Made by a program: the position numbers and the translations under genes
Part shown: piece after piece, positions 52,964-61,068 of the stretch
Layout of the letters: the number at the start of each line of letters is the position of its first letter
Position numbering within the stretch: position 1 is the stretch's first letter
The notes under the pieces: generated by a model
Databases searched by the model: none
What the model saw: the letters and a program-made list of their open reading frames with translations, nothing else
Told to the model about the DNA's origin: nothing
Source of the DNA: Novosphingobium capsulatum NBRC 12533
GTDB lineage: Bacteria; Pseudomonadota; Alphaproteobacteria; Sphingomonadales; Sphingomonadaceae
Length of the DNA: 64,000 bases
Direction of reading: 5' to 3'
Assembly (NCBI RefSeq): GCF_001598375.1
Contig: NZ_BCYV01000009.1
Span: forward strand, 1-64,000

Positions 52964-53856
52964 GCACCTACCTGCCCACGCTCAAGCAGCTGCAATACCT
53001 CGTCGCGCTGCATGAACATGGCCACTTCGGCAAAGCCGCCGATTCGTGCTTCGTCTCGCAGTCAACGCTGTCGGCTGGGCTGCGCGAACTCGAATCGCTC
53101 CTGGGCGTAACGCTGGTGGAGCGCACGCGCCGTGTCGTGCGGTTCACCCCGCTGGGCAACCAGGTGGTGGCCAAGGCGCACCGCCTGCTGCGCGAAGCGG
53201 AGGAACTGTCCGAACTGGTGCAATCGCATGGCGTGCCGCTGGCCGGCGAGCTGCGCATGAGCGTGATCCCCACGATCGCGCCGTTCCTGCTGCCGCGCAT
53301 CTTGCCGCGCCTGCGCCAGGAACGCCCGCAATTGAAGCTGTTCCTGCGCGAGGAGCCCAGCGCCGCCGCGATCGAATCGCTGCACCATGGCCGCGCCGAT
53401 TGCGTGCTGCTGGCCCTGCCCTTTGCCACCGGCGAGGTGGACGTGGCGCCGCTGTTCAAGGACCGGCTCTATGTGGCGTTCCCGCAGGACGATCCGCGCA
53501 ACCCGCCCGAATCGGTGCCACCCGCGCTGATCGATGAAACCCGCCTGCTGCTGCTGGAAGACGGGCACTGCTTGAAAGAGCATGCCCTGGCCGCCTGCAA
53601 CCGGCCGGAGCTGCGCGCCAGCGCCACGATGATCGGCACCAGCCTGCACACTCTGGTGCAGATGGTGGACAATGGCCTGGGGTTGACCATGCTGCCCGAA
53701 ATGGCGGTGGACGCCGGCATCCTCAACGACACCCATATCGTTGCCCGCCCGCTGCAATCCGATCACGCCTATCGCGAAATCGCCCTGGTGTGGCGCAAGA
53801 ATTCGCCCCGCGCCGACGAGTTTCGCCTGCTGGCAGAGGAATTGCGCACACCATGA
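52960..53856 (+). CDS. oxyR: Hydrogen-peroxide-sensing LysR regulator OxyR
   Basis: This 298-aa LysR protein has the N-terminal winged helix LKQLQYLVALHEHGHFGKAAD with the SQSTLSAGLRELE recognition helix, then the substrate domain. The peroxide-sensing pair is present: C204 and C213 in GHCLKEHALAAC, nine residues apart as in E. coli OxyR (C199/C208). It should therefore activate catalase, Dps and AhpC genes on oxidation. It is transcribed with rnd and overlaps the YitT-family gene by ATGA. Confidence 0.93.
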   Translation: MSTYLPTLKQLQYLVALHEHGHFGKAADSCFVSQSTLSAGLRELESLLGVTLVERTRRVVRFTPLGNQVVAKAHRLLREAEELSELVQSHGVPLAGELRMSVIPTIAPFLLPRILPRLRQERPQLKLFLREEPSAAAIESLHHGRADCVLLALPFATGEVDVAPLFKDRLYVAFPQDDPRNPPESVPPALIDETRLLLLEDGHCLKEHALAACNRPELRASATMIGTSLHTLVQMVDNGLGLTMLPEMAVDAGILNDTHIVARPLQSDHAYREIALVWRKNSPRADEFRLLAEELRTP

Positions 53857-54458
53857 AGGTGCAGCGCCACAACGCGCTGGAAGATCTCTATGGGGTTGCG
53901 ACCGGGTGCCTTCTGCTGGCGCTGGGCCTGTACCTGCTGCACCAGGCGCGGTTGATCACCGGGGGCATGGCCGGCCTTGCCCTGCTGCTGTCCTATATTG
54001 CGCCATATTCGCCCGGCACGCTGTTTGCCGCGCTCAACCTGCCAATCTTCCTGATCTTCTGGCGCAGCCAGGGCACGCGCTACACGCTGCGCAGCCTGGT
54101 CGCGACGCTGGCCATTACCGGCCTGGTCACGCTGGTGGCCAAAGGCCTGGTGCTGACGTCAGCCAGCCCGGCCGCCGCCGCTGTGATCGGCGGCACGGTG
54201 ATGGGTATGGGCCTTTTGGCAGTGACGCGCCACGGCACCGCCGTGGGCGGATCGAGCGTGATCGCCCGCTGGCTCAGCCGCAAAAAGGGCTGGAGCTTTG
54301 GCCGCCTGCTGATGATCACCGACGCCACGATCATCGCCACCTCGGCCCTAGTGCTCGGCCCCGAACGCGCGATCTGGTCGCTGGCCAGCGCGGTCTGCGC
54401 CAACCTGATGATCATGACTTGGCACCGGCCCGATCGCTATCTGGCGGAGAGTTTGTGA
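53853..54458 (+). CDS. YitT family membrane protein
   Basis: This 201-aa integral membrane protein has five to six helices and the family signature in LITGGMAGLALLLSYI near residue 35, FAALNLPIFLIFW and GGSSVIARWLSRKKGWSFG near 140. It is YitT-like (DUF161/PF02588) but shorter than the usual 280-290 aa, lacking the C-terminal cytoplasmic DUF2179 domain, which is a common variant in proteobacteria. Function is unknown; transport of a small solute is suspected. The ATGA junction with oxyR implies expression in the same transcript. Confidence 0.82.
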   Translation: MKVQRHNALEDLYGVATGCLLLALGLYLLHQARLITGGMAGLALLLSYIAPYSPGTLFAALNLPIFLIFWRSQGTRYTLRSLVATLAITGLVTLVAKGLVLTSASPAAAAVIGGTVMGMGLLAVTRHGTAVGGSSVIARWLSRKKGWSFGRLLMITDATIIATSALVLGPERAIWSLASAVCANLMIMTWHRPDRYLAESL

Positions 54459-54534
54459 GGGCGCTGACAGATCTAGCGCATTGGCGGTGGTGGATTCTGG
54501 ATAACTCGCGAAAGTCTGCATCGCTGCATGCAGG

Positions 54535-54885
54535 CTACCGCGCTTGGAAGCACCCGTAGCTTAAAGCCTTCTCGTAAGACTCACGGCCAAATCCGGGAAA
54601 GCCTGCTTCAAGGCGCTTAACGCAATCCTCGTGCGTGAAGCGTCCTGCAAGATAGGCTTTCCCCAGATCATAAGTCGAATTCAGCAGTTTCGTAGCCGTG
54701 GAAAGAGCGGCAGCCGCTTCGGATTCATCGAATATGTCTGCTAGAAGCGCTTGGTCTATATGCGGATATGTGGACATAACAGTATTATGATAGACGAGGA
54801 TGAAAGCAGCATCGAGCAACGCCGCATTGCGTATTCTGGCTATCGCGCCGTCGCGCTCTCGCAATGCGTAATCCGATTCGCTCAT
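54535..54885 (-). CDS. Small hypothetical protein
   Basis: A 116-aa acidic, mostly helical protein with no recognised domain (e.g. ALLADIFDESEAAAALSTATKLL and LEAGFPGFGRESYEKALS). Base composition is lower in GC than the flanking pgsA and oxyR-yitT genes, and the interval 54459-54953 around it has no other gene, suggesting a small accessory insertion. The ATG at 54885 has no strong ribosome-binding site. Whether it is expressed is uncertain. Confidence 0.5.
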   Translation of the reverse strand: MSESDYALRERDGAIARIRNAALLDAAFILVYHNTVMSTYPHIDQALLADIFDESEAAAALSTATKLLNSTYDLGKAYLAGRFTHEDCVKRLEAGFPGFGRESYEKALSYGCFQAR

Positions 54886-54953
54886 AGCCCGGCTTCAGTA
54901 CGTTCGAGGATTTTGGACCAGTCTCTGATTGGGCGTGAAATCTAACGCGTTAC

Positions 54954-55547
54954 TCAATCCATATGCTTCAAGCCCACCCGCAGGTAATCCCAGCCGGTGA
55001 TCACGGTCAGCCCGGCCGCGCCCCACAGCGTGGCGAGGCCCACCGTATGCGGCACGTTGATGACGATGCCTTGGAGCGTAAGCGTCCACCACGGCGTGGC
55101 GCAGCCCAGGATCAGCGCGCCGAGCGAAATCATCTGAAACGTGGTCTTCCACTTGGCGAGCTTGGACACCGGCACCGAAACCTGGATGCCGCCCAGAAAC
55201 TCGCGCAGGCCCGACACCGCGATCTCGCGCAGCAGAATCACCAGGCCGGCGATCACGTGCATGTCCCCGACATAGGGGCCGGTCAGCACGCCTTGTGCGG
55301 TCAGCACCAGGATCACGGCGGCCACCATGATCTTGTCGGCAATCGGATCGAGGAACACGCCCAGCTTGGACACCGTGCCCTGCGCCCGCGCCAGATAGCC
55401 GTCGAAATAATCGGTCACGCCCATCAGGCAGTACATGGCAAAACCCAGGGCATAGCCAGTGGGCCAGCCCGGCCACCACAGCAGGGCAACCAGCAAGGGC
55501 ACGGCAACGATGCGCGAAAGGGTGAGGATGTTGGGCAGCGTGAGCAT
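54954..55547 (-). CDS. pgsA: CDP-diacylglycerol-glycerol-3-phosphate 3-phosphatidyltransferase
   Basis: This 197-aa membrane protein has the complete CDP-alcohol phosphotransferase motif D46-x2-D49-G-x2-A-R-x8-G63-x3-D67-x3-D71 (DYFDGYLAR then GVFLDPIADK). It makes phosphatidylglycerol phosphate, the precursor of PG and cardiolipin, at the inner membrane. Four to five further helices follow. The start at 55547 is chosen because MLTLPNILTLSRI is the usual N-terminus; longer frames extend into a poorly coding region. Confidence 0.95.
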   Translation of the reverse strand: MLTLPNILTLSRIVAVPLLVALLWWPGWPTGYALGFAMYCLMGVTDYFDGYLARAQGTVSKLGVFLDPIADKIMVAAVILVLTAQGVLTGPYVGDMHVIAGLVILLREIAVSGLREFLGGIQVSVPVSKLAKWKTTFQMISLGALILGCATPWWTLTLQGIVINVPHTVGLATLWGAAGLTVITGWDYLRVGLKHMD

Positions 55548-55785
55548 GTCTTTTCCGCAATAAGGCGGCCGGGGCCAACATGGAAACGGTTTGTGCACGA
55601 AGGGCCTGCCATCGTGTTCGGGCGGTGCCTTTGCCCCCGCCCACCTTGCCGTGTGCCCTGGGGCCACCCATGTAAGACGGGCTGCGGGTTAAATCTTGTG
55701 GCGCCCACCGCTTGCCCCTTGCCCACCCGGCGTGGCGCGCTAAGGCAGGCGGAACAGAGACCAGGGATGCCCGGCACCGCTTAGA

Positions 55786-57204
55786 ATGACAACTACAACG
55801 CATCTCCTTCGCGCCCGTCGCTTCCTGCCATTGTTCGTCACCCAGTTGCTGGGCGCGTTCAACGACAATCTGTTCAAGAATGCCATGGTGCTGTTCGTGG
55901 TGTTCAACGTGTACAATTCGGAAAAAGCCGAAGCGCATTTTTCCGGCATGGCGACGGCCCTGTTCATCATTCCCTTCGTGGCGCTGTCTGCCCTGTCGGG
56001 CCAATTGGCCGACATGCGCGACAAGGCACGCATCATCCGCATCGTCAAAACCTGCGAGATCGGGATCATGACCGTCGGCGCCACCGGCCTGCTGCTGGCG
56101 TGGAAGGGCTTCCATGTCGAAGGGCTGGCCATCCCGCTGATGCTGCTGGCGCTGTTCGCCATGGGCGTGCATTCCACCTTCTTCGGCCCGATCAAATACG
56201 CCATCCTGCCCCAGCATCTTCATGCCGATGAAGTGCTGGCCGGCACTGGCCTGGTCGAAGCGGGCACCTACATGGCGATCCTGGCCGGCACGATCGTGGC
56301 CGGCTATATCTCTGCGCCGGCAGCGGCAGTGACAGTGGTCGTCACCGCGCTGATCGGCTTTTTCGCCGGCCGCAGCGTGCCCCCCGCCCCGCCCGAACAG
56401 CCGAACGAGCCGCTCGCCCTGCCGCTGCTGCGTCCGTTCCTGGCGCGCCCGTGCAATGTGGTGCGCGCGCTGGGCCTCGTGCCGGTGGTAGTGGCCGATC
56501 AGGTGGTCTCGCTCTATCGCCTGGTCCATTCCACCACACGCCATCCGCGGGTGTTCCTGGCTATTGCGGCGATCAGCTTCTTCTGGGCCGTGGGCGCGAT
56601 CCTGTTCGTGCAGTTCCCGCCGCTGGCCAAGAACGTGCTGGGTTGCAGCAAGGAAGTGGCCAGCCTGTTCCTGGTGATCTTCTCGGTCGGCATCGCGATC
56701 GGCTCGGTCTCGATCAACCGCCTGCTAAAGGGCACGGTTTCGGCGCGCTATGCGCCGATCTGCGTGGTCGGAACGGCGCTGTTCGTCGTTGGCTTCCACT
56801 TCGTCTGCGCGGCCTGGCCGGTGCCAGCACAGCGCGGCCTGCTCAACCTGACGGCCTTCATCACCGCGCCGCTGGCCGTGCCGCTGATCGGTACGCTCTT
56901 GGGCATTGCCATCACCGGGGGCATGTTCATCGTGCCGCTCTATGCCTTTCTCACCACCGTGGTGGAAAAGTGCGAGGCAGCGCGCACGATCGCGGCCAAC
57001 AACATCGTCAATTCCGGCGCGATGCTGGCCGGCTCGCTCTTGGCCATGGGCCTGACGGCGGCCGGCATGCGCATTGTCGACCAGTTGCTGCTGACCGGCA
57101 TTCTCTGCCTGTTTTCAGCTTGGCTCGGCTGGCTGCTCTATCGCGCCGAAGTGGCCCACCTGGGTGCGCAGGAAACCCACACGTTTGACGAGATGGCGGG
57201 TTAA
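55786..57204 (+). CDS. MFS transporter, LplT/Aas-N-terminal-like
   Basis: This 472-aa twelve-helix transporter has the N-terminus PLFVTQLLGAFNDNLFKNA and HSTFFGPIKYAILPQHL, which are the marks of the subgroup fused to, or next to, acyltransferase/acyl-ACP synthetase (Aas) and called LplT (lysophospholipid flippase) in enterobacteria. Here no acyltransferase or acyl-ligase gene is adjacent, so lysophospholipid transport is plausible but unproven. pgsA lies divergently 238 bases upstream, consistent with a membrane-lipid theme. Confidence 0.82.
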   Translation: MTTTTHLLRARRFLPLFVTQLLGAFNDNLFKNAMVLFVVFNVYNSEKAEAHFSGMATALFIIPFVALSALSGQLADMRDKARIIRIVKTCEIGIMTVGATGLLLAWKGFHVEGLAIPLMLLALFAMGVHSTFFGPIKYAILPQHLHADEVLAGTGLVEAGTYMAILAGTIVAGYISAPAAAVTVVVTALIGFFAGRSVPPAPPEQPNEPLALPLLRPFLARPCNVVRALGLVPVVVADQVVSLYRLVHSTTRHPRVFLAIAAISFFWAVGAILFVQFPPLAKNVLGCSKEVASLFLVIFSVGIAIGSVSINRLLKGTVSARYAPICVVGTALFVVGFHFVCAAWPVPAQRGLLNLTAFITAPLAVPLIGTLLGIAITGGMFIVPLYAFLTTVVEKCEAARTIAANNIVNSGAMLAGSLLAMGLTAAGMRIVDQLLLTGILCLFSAWLGWLLYRAEVAHLGAQETHTFDEMAG

Positions 57205-57229
57205 TAGCTCCCGCTGCTCGCCCCGGCGA

Positions 57230-57478
57230 TCAGCTCATGAAGGCCATGATCGCCATGAAGCAGGCGCAGTAGGCCATCAGGAATTCCTTCACGTCCTGCA
57301 CGGTGATGCGCTTCCAGTTCATCGGCTGGGAGCGCAGCGCGGCGCGTGCCATGGCCGCCTGCACTTCCGGCTCGAACACCGGCATCGGCAGCAGCACGCG
57401 GCGCGGCAGGGTGGCGCGGAACGGGTGGCCGGGTGCCTGGGCGCCAGGGCCATCGGGGTGGGGCGTGGATTCGAGCAT
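57230..57478 (-). CDS. Small protein with C-terminal membrane helix
   Basis: This 82-aa protein has a proline-rich N-terminal half (residues 1-50), QPMNWKRITVQDVKEF and a terminal hydrophobic stretch FLMAYCACFMAIMAFM that would make a C-tail anchor. No family was recognised. Start 57478 is the best of several; in-frame ATGs at 57508 and further upstream are possible. The gene converges on the MFS transporter, 25 bases apart. Confidence 0.55.
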   Translation of the reverse strand: MLESTPHPDGPGAQAPGHPFRATLPRRVLLPMPVFEPEVQAAMARAALRSQPMNWKRITVQDVKEFLMAYCACFMAIMAFMS

Positions 57479-57587
57479 GGCTATCCGCTTTAACGCGAAT
57501 TTAACCATGATGGCACCGGCGCAGTCGCCGCCAATTCGGCGGCGTTCCGTCATGGGACAGGCCGCACAATCACCCGCCCAAAACAAA

Positions 57588-57617
57588 GCGGGCCGCCCTG
57601 GGAAAAGGGCGGCCCGC
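57588..57617 (-). terminator. Intrinsic terminator after the csbD-like gene
   Basis: A perfect twelve-base stem (GCGGGCCGCCCT with AGGGCGGCCCGC, six-base loop) lies 47 bases after the CsbD-like stop. On the minus strand it is followed by TTTGTTTT, so it terminates leftward transcription. Confidence 0.85.
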
Positions 57618-57663
57618 CAGACCATTACAGGTCAGACCATTCAGGGACTGTCAGCAGCGTCGA

Positions 57664-57846
57664 TCAGATATCGTCGCCCAGCGCGCCCTTGACCTTGCCG
57701 GCGGCCTGCTGGGTCTTGCCCTTGGCCTGCTGCGCCAGGCCTTCGGCCTGAAGCTTGCCGTTGTCGGTCATCTTGCCGGCGGCTTCCTTGATGTTGCCAA
57801 CCGCTTCGTTGGTCAGACCCTTGGCGCGATCCTTGAGCTCACCCAT
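57664..57846 (-). CDS. CsbD family stress protein
   Basis: This 60-aa highly charged, hydrophilic protein is of the CsbD family, with ELKDRAKGLTNEAVGNIKEAAGK at the start and the family's Lys/Gln-rich AKGKTQQAAGKVKGALGD repeat-like tail. Members are induced by general stress in bacteria (sigma-B in Bacillus, EcfG in alphaproteobacteria) but their biochemical role is unknown. A strong AAGGAG lies nine bases upstream of ATG 57846. A rho-independent terminator stands after the gene, so it is transcribed alone. Confidence 0.9.
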   Translation of the reverse strand: MGELKDRAKGLTNEAVGNIKEAAGKMTDNGKLQAEGLAQQAKGKTQQAAGKVKGALGDDI

Positions 57847-58020
57847 GGCGTATCTCCTTGAAAAGGTGGGGTGGATGCGGCCGTGAGAGGGGGAAGCCGG
57901 CCGCATCCTTCGAAAGCAACTACGCCTTGGGCGCGGCTTTGGTTCCAACCTGTGAGACGAACGGTTGAGCGACCGGCCCAAAGGGCAGCATGGCCAACAA
58001 TGAGCGGCGGGCGGCCGTGG

Positions 58021-58455
58021 TCAGACCGTGCCGCCGGCCATCGCCAGGATATGATCCCATTCGGCGGGGCGCACTGCCGAGACCGACAAACGCGACAGGC
58101 GCAGCAATTCCATGTCAGCCAGATCGGGCGTGGCCTTGATCGTCTTGAGGCTGACCGGGCGCACCAGCTTGGCCACGGGCTTGACCTTCACCGCTGCCCA
58201 CTTGCCGTCGGGATCGGTAGGGTCGGTCAGGCCCGGCACGCTGATCGTTGCAATGCCAACTATTTCCTTGCCGATGTTGGAGTGATAGAAGAACGTAAGG
58301 TCGCCTTCCTTCATCGTCCGCAGGTTACGCGCCGCCAAATGGTTGCGCACGCCATCCCAGGTGCCCTCGCCTTCGCTGACCAGGTCGTCCCAGCTATATA
58401 CGTCGGGTTCGGACTTCATCAGCCAAAGCTGGGTATCGGCACTGATCTGAATCAT
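58021..58455 (-). CDS. EVE domain protein (thymocyte nuclear protein 1-like)
   Basis: This 144-aa EVE-domain protein (PUA-like fold) has LWLMKSEPDVYSWDDL near residue 10 and the strand-rich GTWDGVRNHLAARNLRTMKEGDLTFFYHSNIGKEIVGI. EVE domains bind modified bases such as 5-methylcytosine in DNA or RNA, though the housekeeping alphaproteobacterial form is not known to be a restriction protein. ATG 58455 fits AAGG six bases upstream. It is divergent from the 2OG oxygenase gene. Confidence 0.88.
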   Translation of the reverse strand: MIQISADTQLWLMKSEPDVYSWDDLVSEGEGTWDGVRNHLAARNLRTMKEGDLTFFYHSNIGKEIVGIATISVPGLTDPTDPDGKWAAVKVKPVAKLVRPVSLKTIKATPDLADMELLRLSRLSVSAVRPAEWDHILAMAGGTV

Positions 58456-58518
58456 GGAAACCTTGCGGACTATGGGGATAGAGGCGCGCCCATACCGCAT
58501 TTTCCCCCGGGGAGCCAA

Positions 58519-59454
58519 ATGAACCTCGATACTCTACCCGTCCTGTCCCTGGCTGCCGATCCGGCAGAACTTTCCCACGATATCGGTGCCAGTTTCCAGC
58601 AATTCGGCTTTGCCATGGTCAAGGACCACGGCCTTGACGCCGATCTGGTGGCGCGCGCCTGGGCGCAGACCCAGGCCTTCTTTGCCCTGCCCGATGCGCA
58701 AAAGCGCGCCTATGCGGTTCCCGGCATCGGCGGCGCGCGCGGCTATACGCCGTTCCGCACCGAGATCGCCAAGGGCGCCAAGGTCAGCGACCTGAAGGAA
58801 TTCTGGCATGTTGGCCGCGATCTGCCCGTTGGCCATCCCCTGGCCGGGGCGATGCCGCCCAATGTCTGGCCGGCCGAGATCGCGGGTTTCCACGAAACCT
58901 TCACCACGCTTTACGCCGCTTTCGACCAAGTCGGCGCGCGCATTCTCTCGCGCATCGCGGTGTGGCTGGGGCTGGACGAGCACTGGTTCGATCCGGCCAT
59001 TGCCGATGGCAATTCGGTGCTGCGCCTGCTGCATTATCCGCCGGTGCCCGGCGCCCCGGACGGCGCGATCCGCGCCGGCGCGCACGAGGATATCAATCTC
59101 ATCACCCTGCTGCTCGGCGCCGAGGAAGCGGGCCTGGAACTGCTGGCGCGCGATGGCCGCTGGATCGAGGTTTCGCCCCCGCCCGGCGCGCTGGTGGTCA
59201 ACATCGGCGACATGCTGCAGCGCCTGACCAACCACGTCCTACCATCAACCACCCACCGCGTGCGCAATCCCGATGGCGCGCGGGCCGGCTACAGCCGTTA
59301 TTCGATGCCGTTCTTCCTGCACCTGCGCAGCGACTTCCCGTTCCACACCCTGCCGCAGTGCATCACGGCGGAAAATCCCGACCGCTATCCCGTCTCCATC
59401 ACGGCTGACGATTACCTGCAGGAACGCCTGCGCGAAATCGGCCTGAAAATGTAA
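58519..59454 (+). CDS. Isopenicillin-N-synthase-family 2OG-Fe(II) oxygenase
   Basis: This 311-aa oxygenase has the full active site of the isopenicillin N synthase/2OG group: H189-x-D191 in AHEDINLITLL, H246 in TTHRV and R260-x-S262 in SRYSMPFF for binding the 2-oxoglutarate carboxylate. The N-terminal DIOX_N region (GFAMVKDHGL) is present. Bacterial relatives are mostly uncharacterised; use of 2-oxoglutarate is likely because the R-x-S motif is kept. ATG 58519 is after GGGGAG. It is not linked to obvious biosynthetic partners. Confidence 0.9.
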   Translation: MNLDTLPVLSLAADPAELSHDIGASFQQFGFAMVKDHGLDADLVARAWAQTQAFFALPDAQKRAYAVPGIGGARGYTPFRTEIAKGAKVSDLKEFWHVGRDLPVGHPLAGAMPPNVWPAEIAGFHETFTTLYAAFDQVGARILSRIAVWLGLDEHWFDPAIADGNSVLRLLHYPPVPGAPDGAIRAGAHEDINLITLLLGAEEAGLELLARDGRWIEVSPPPGALVVNIGDMLQRLTNHVLPSTTHRVRNPDGARAGYSRYSMPFFLHLRSDFPFHTLPQCITAENPDRYPVSITADDYLQERLREIGLKM

Positions 59455-59528
59455 ACGCGGGCGGAACCGGCAGGCCATGGGCGGATTGCAGGCACGGGAC
59501 CTGTTGCACCGCACAAAAAGGAGCGCCC

Positions 59529-60095
59529 ATGCGCCTGCCGCTCATTCCGCCGTCACAGCTGACCGACGAACAGAAGCCGCTTTACGAGGCGATGCGTGAA
59601 GGCATTGCCAGCAACTTCAACGCCTTCAAGGTGATCGACGAATCCGGCGCCCTGATGGGGCCGTGGAACCCGTGGCTGCATTCGCCGCAAATCGGCAAGG
59701 CGATCTGGGATCTGACCCTGGCGCTGACGGCCAAGGCCACCGTGCCCGATCGCGTGCGCCAGATCGTGATCCTGACCGTGGGCGCGCGCTATGACGCCGC
59801 CTATGAAATCTATGCCCACGTCGCCGTGGCGGAAAAGGAAGGGATGAGCGCGCAGCGCCTGGCCACCCTCACCGCCGATCTCAAGCCGGCCGACCTGGCC
59901 GAGGACGAAAGCGTGGCTTTCGACCTTGCCTATGCCCTCTCGCGCGGGGGTGTGCTGCCCGAGCCGGTCTATGCCCTGGCCAAGCAGACGTTCGGCCAGG
60001 CCGGCGTCGAGGAACTGATCTTCCTGGTCGGCCTCTATGCCCTGGTGTCGGTCACACTCAATGGCTTCAACGTGCCGGTGCCCGAACGCGAATGA
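59529..60095 (+). CDS. Carboxymuconolactone decarboxylase family protein
   Basis: This 188-aa all-helical CMD/AhpD-like protein has PDRVRQIVILTVGARYDAAYEIYAHVAVAEKEGMS near residue 75-110 as the CMD core. The position of the AhpD CxxC redox pair is occupied by YDAAYEIYAH, so it is not an AhpD peroxidase partner; the family function in this subgroup is unknown. It is followed by a bidirectional terminator that separates it from two tRNA genes. Confidence 0.85.
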   Translation: MRLPLIPPSQLTDEQKPLYEAMREGIASNFNAFKVIDESGALMGPWNPWLHSPQIGKAIWDLTLALTAKATVPDRVRQIVILTVGARYDAAYEIYAHVAVAEKEGMSAQRLATLTADLKPADLAEDESVAFDLAYALSRGGVLPEPVYALAKQTFGQAGVEELIFLVGLYALVSVTLNGFNVPVPERE

Positions 60096-60112
60096 CCTGC
60101 GCCCCGAAACGC

Positions 60113-60141
60113 AAAAAGCCCCGCGGCTTGCGGGGCTTTTT
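60113..60141. terminator. Bidirectional intrinsic terminator
   Basis: A perfect twelve-base stem AAAAAGCCCCGC / GCGGGGCTTTTT around the loop GGCTT lies 18 bases after the CMD-family stop and just before (on the minus strand, after) the 3' end of a tRNA-Ala. Because each side ends in U-rich sequence, it can end transcription in both directions. Confidence 0.9.
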
Positions 60142-60151
60142 GGAAGGGAAC

Positions 60152-60227
<76 letters not shown>

Positions 60228-60294
60228 ACACGTTCCAGGCATATATCGTCCACAAGGAACGAAGCACCCTGGAAAACCAGGGTTTTTCGCAGAC

Positions 60295-60370
<76 letters not shown>

Positions 60371-60470
60371 GAAAGTCTGCCAGAATGCCCTGGGAGGCAC
60401 CCTGCCCTGCGGTCACACCAGAAGGTGATCATCGCCGGGAGCCGCGCCTCTAAGGGAGAGGGTGGCGGCT

Positions 60471-60504
60471 GGCAAGAGGCTTTTTTGCGCCTCTCGCCAA
60501 TTTT
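60471..60504. terminator. Probable hairpin terminator after the FYDLN-type gene
   Basis: GGCAAGAGGC and GCCTCTCGCC form a ten-base stem with one mismatch, loop TTTTTTGC, followed by AATTTT on the plus strand. It lies between the minus-strand FYDLN-type gene, whose stop is at 60558, and the tRNA genes. The minus-strand side lacks a U-run, so its role there is less certain. Confidence 0.4.
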
Positions 60505-60557
60505 ACCGGCCTGCCGGAAAATGTCCTGTGGACATCCCCCGGCCCGGCCGGAAACCC

Positions 60558-60875
60558 TTAGTTATCGTCGTCCTCGCCCTCGTGGGCGCCCACGCCGAGA
60601 TCATCGTCGCCACCCAGGTCGACGTCGTTGTCGGGCGAATCGCCGTCCTCGTCGATGTCCAGATCCTCTTCGGCGAGATCGACGTCGGCGTCGGCCTCGA
60701 CCTTCTCCTTCTGGATCTCTTCATAGGGGATCGGCTGCTTGGACTTGAGCACCGGCTCAGGATGCCAGGAATACTTGCATTCCACGCACGTGACCGGGTC
60801 GGCATTGCCGAGGTCGTAAAAGCGGGTGCCGCACTTCGGACAGCTATGCTTGGCGCCCCATTCAGGCTTGACCAT
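60558..60875 (-). CDS. FYDLN acid domain protein (TIGR02300)
   Basis: This 105-aa protein has an N-terminal zinc ribbon (C12-x2-C15 in SCPKCGTRFYDLGN and C30-x2-C33 in TCVECKYSW) containing the FYDLx motif that names the family, then a PVLKSKQPIPYEE linker and a C-terminal tail of almost only Asp and Glu (residues 60-105). It is widespread in alphaproteobacteria and of unknown function. The acidic tail could bind basic proteins or metal. It is next to aroA, as commonly found. Confidence 0.88.
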   Translation of the reverse strand: MVKPEWGAKHSCPKCGTRFYDLGNADPVTCVECKYSWHPEPVLKSKQPIPYEEIQKEKVEADADVDLAEEDLDIDEDGDSPDNDVDLGGDDDLGVGAHEGEDDDN

Positions 60876-61068
60876 GAATAATCCTCGAAAAGCTCGCCCG
60901 CTGCCGTTGCGGCGCGGACCGGAACCAAAAAAACGTCTTGGGGGCGCGTTACCCGGAAATCAAGCGTGCGCACGACAGACTGCGGCGCGCGCCTTGCCAT
61001 AGTGGCCGCGCGCTGTCAAAAGCCGCGCGTTTTTGCCGCCCTTTTGCCATTCTGGAAAGACCGAGCCC

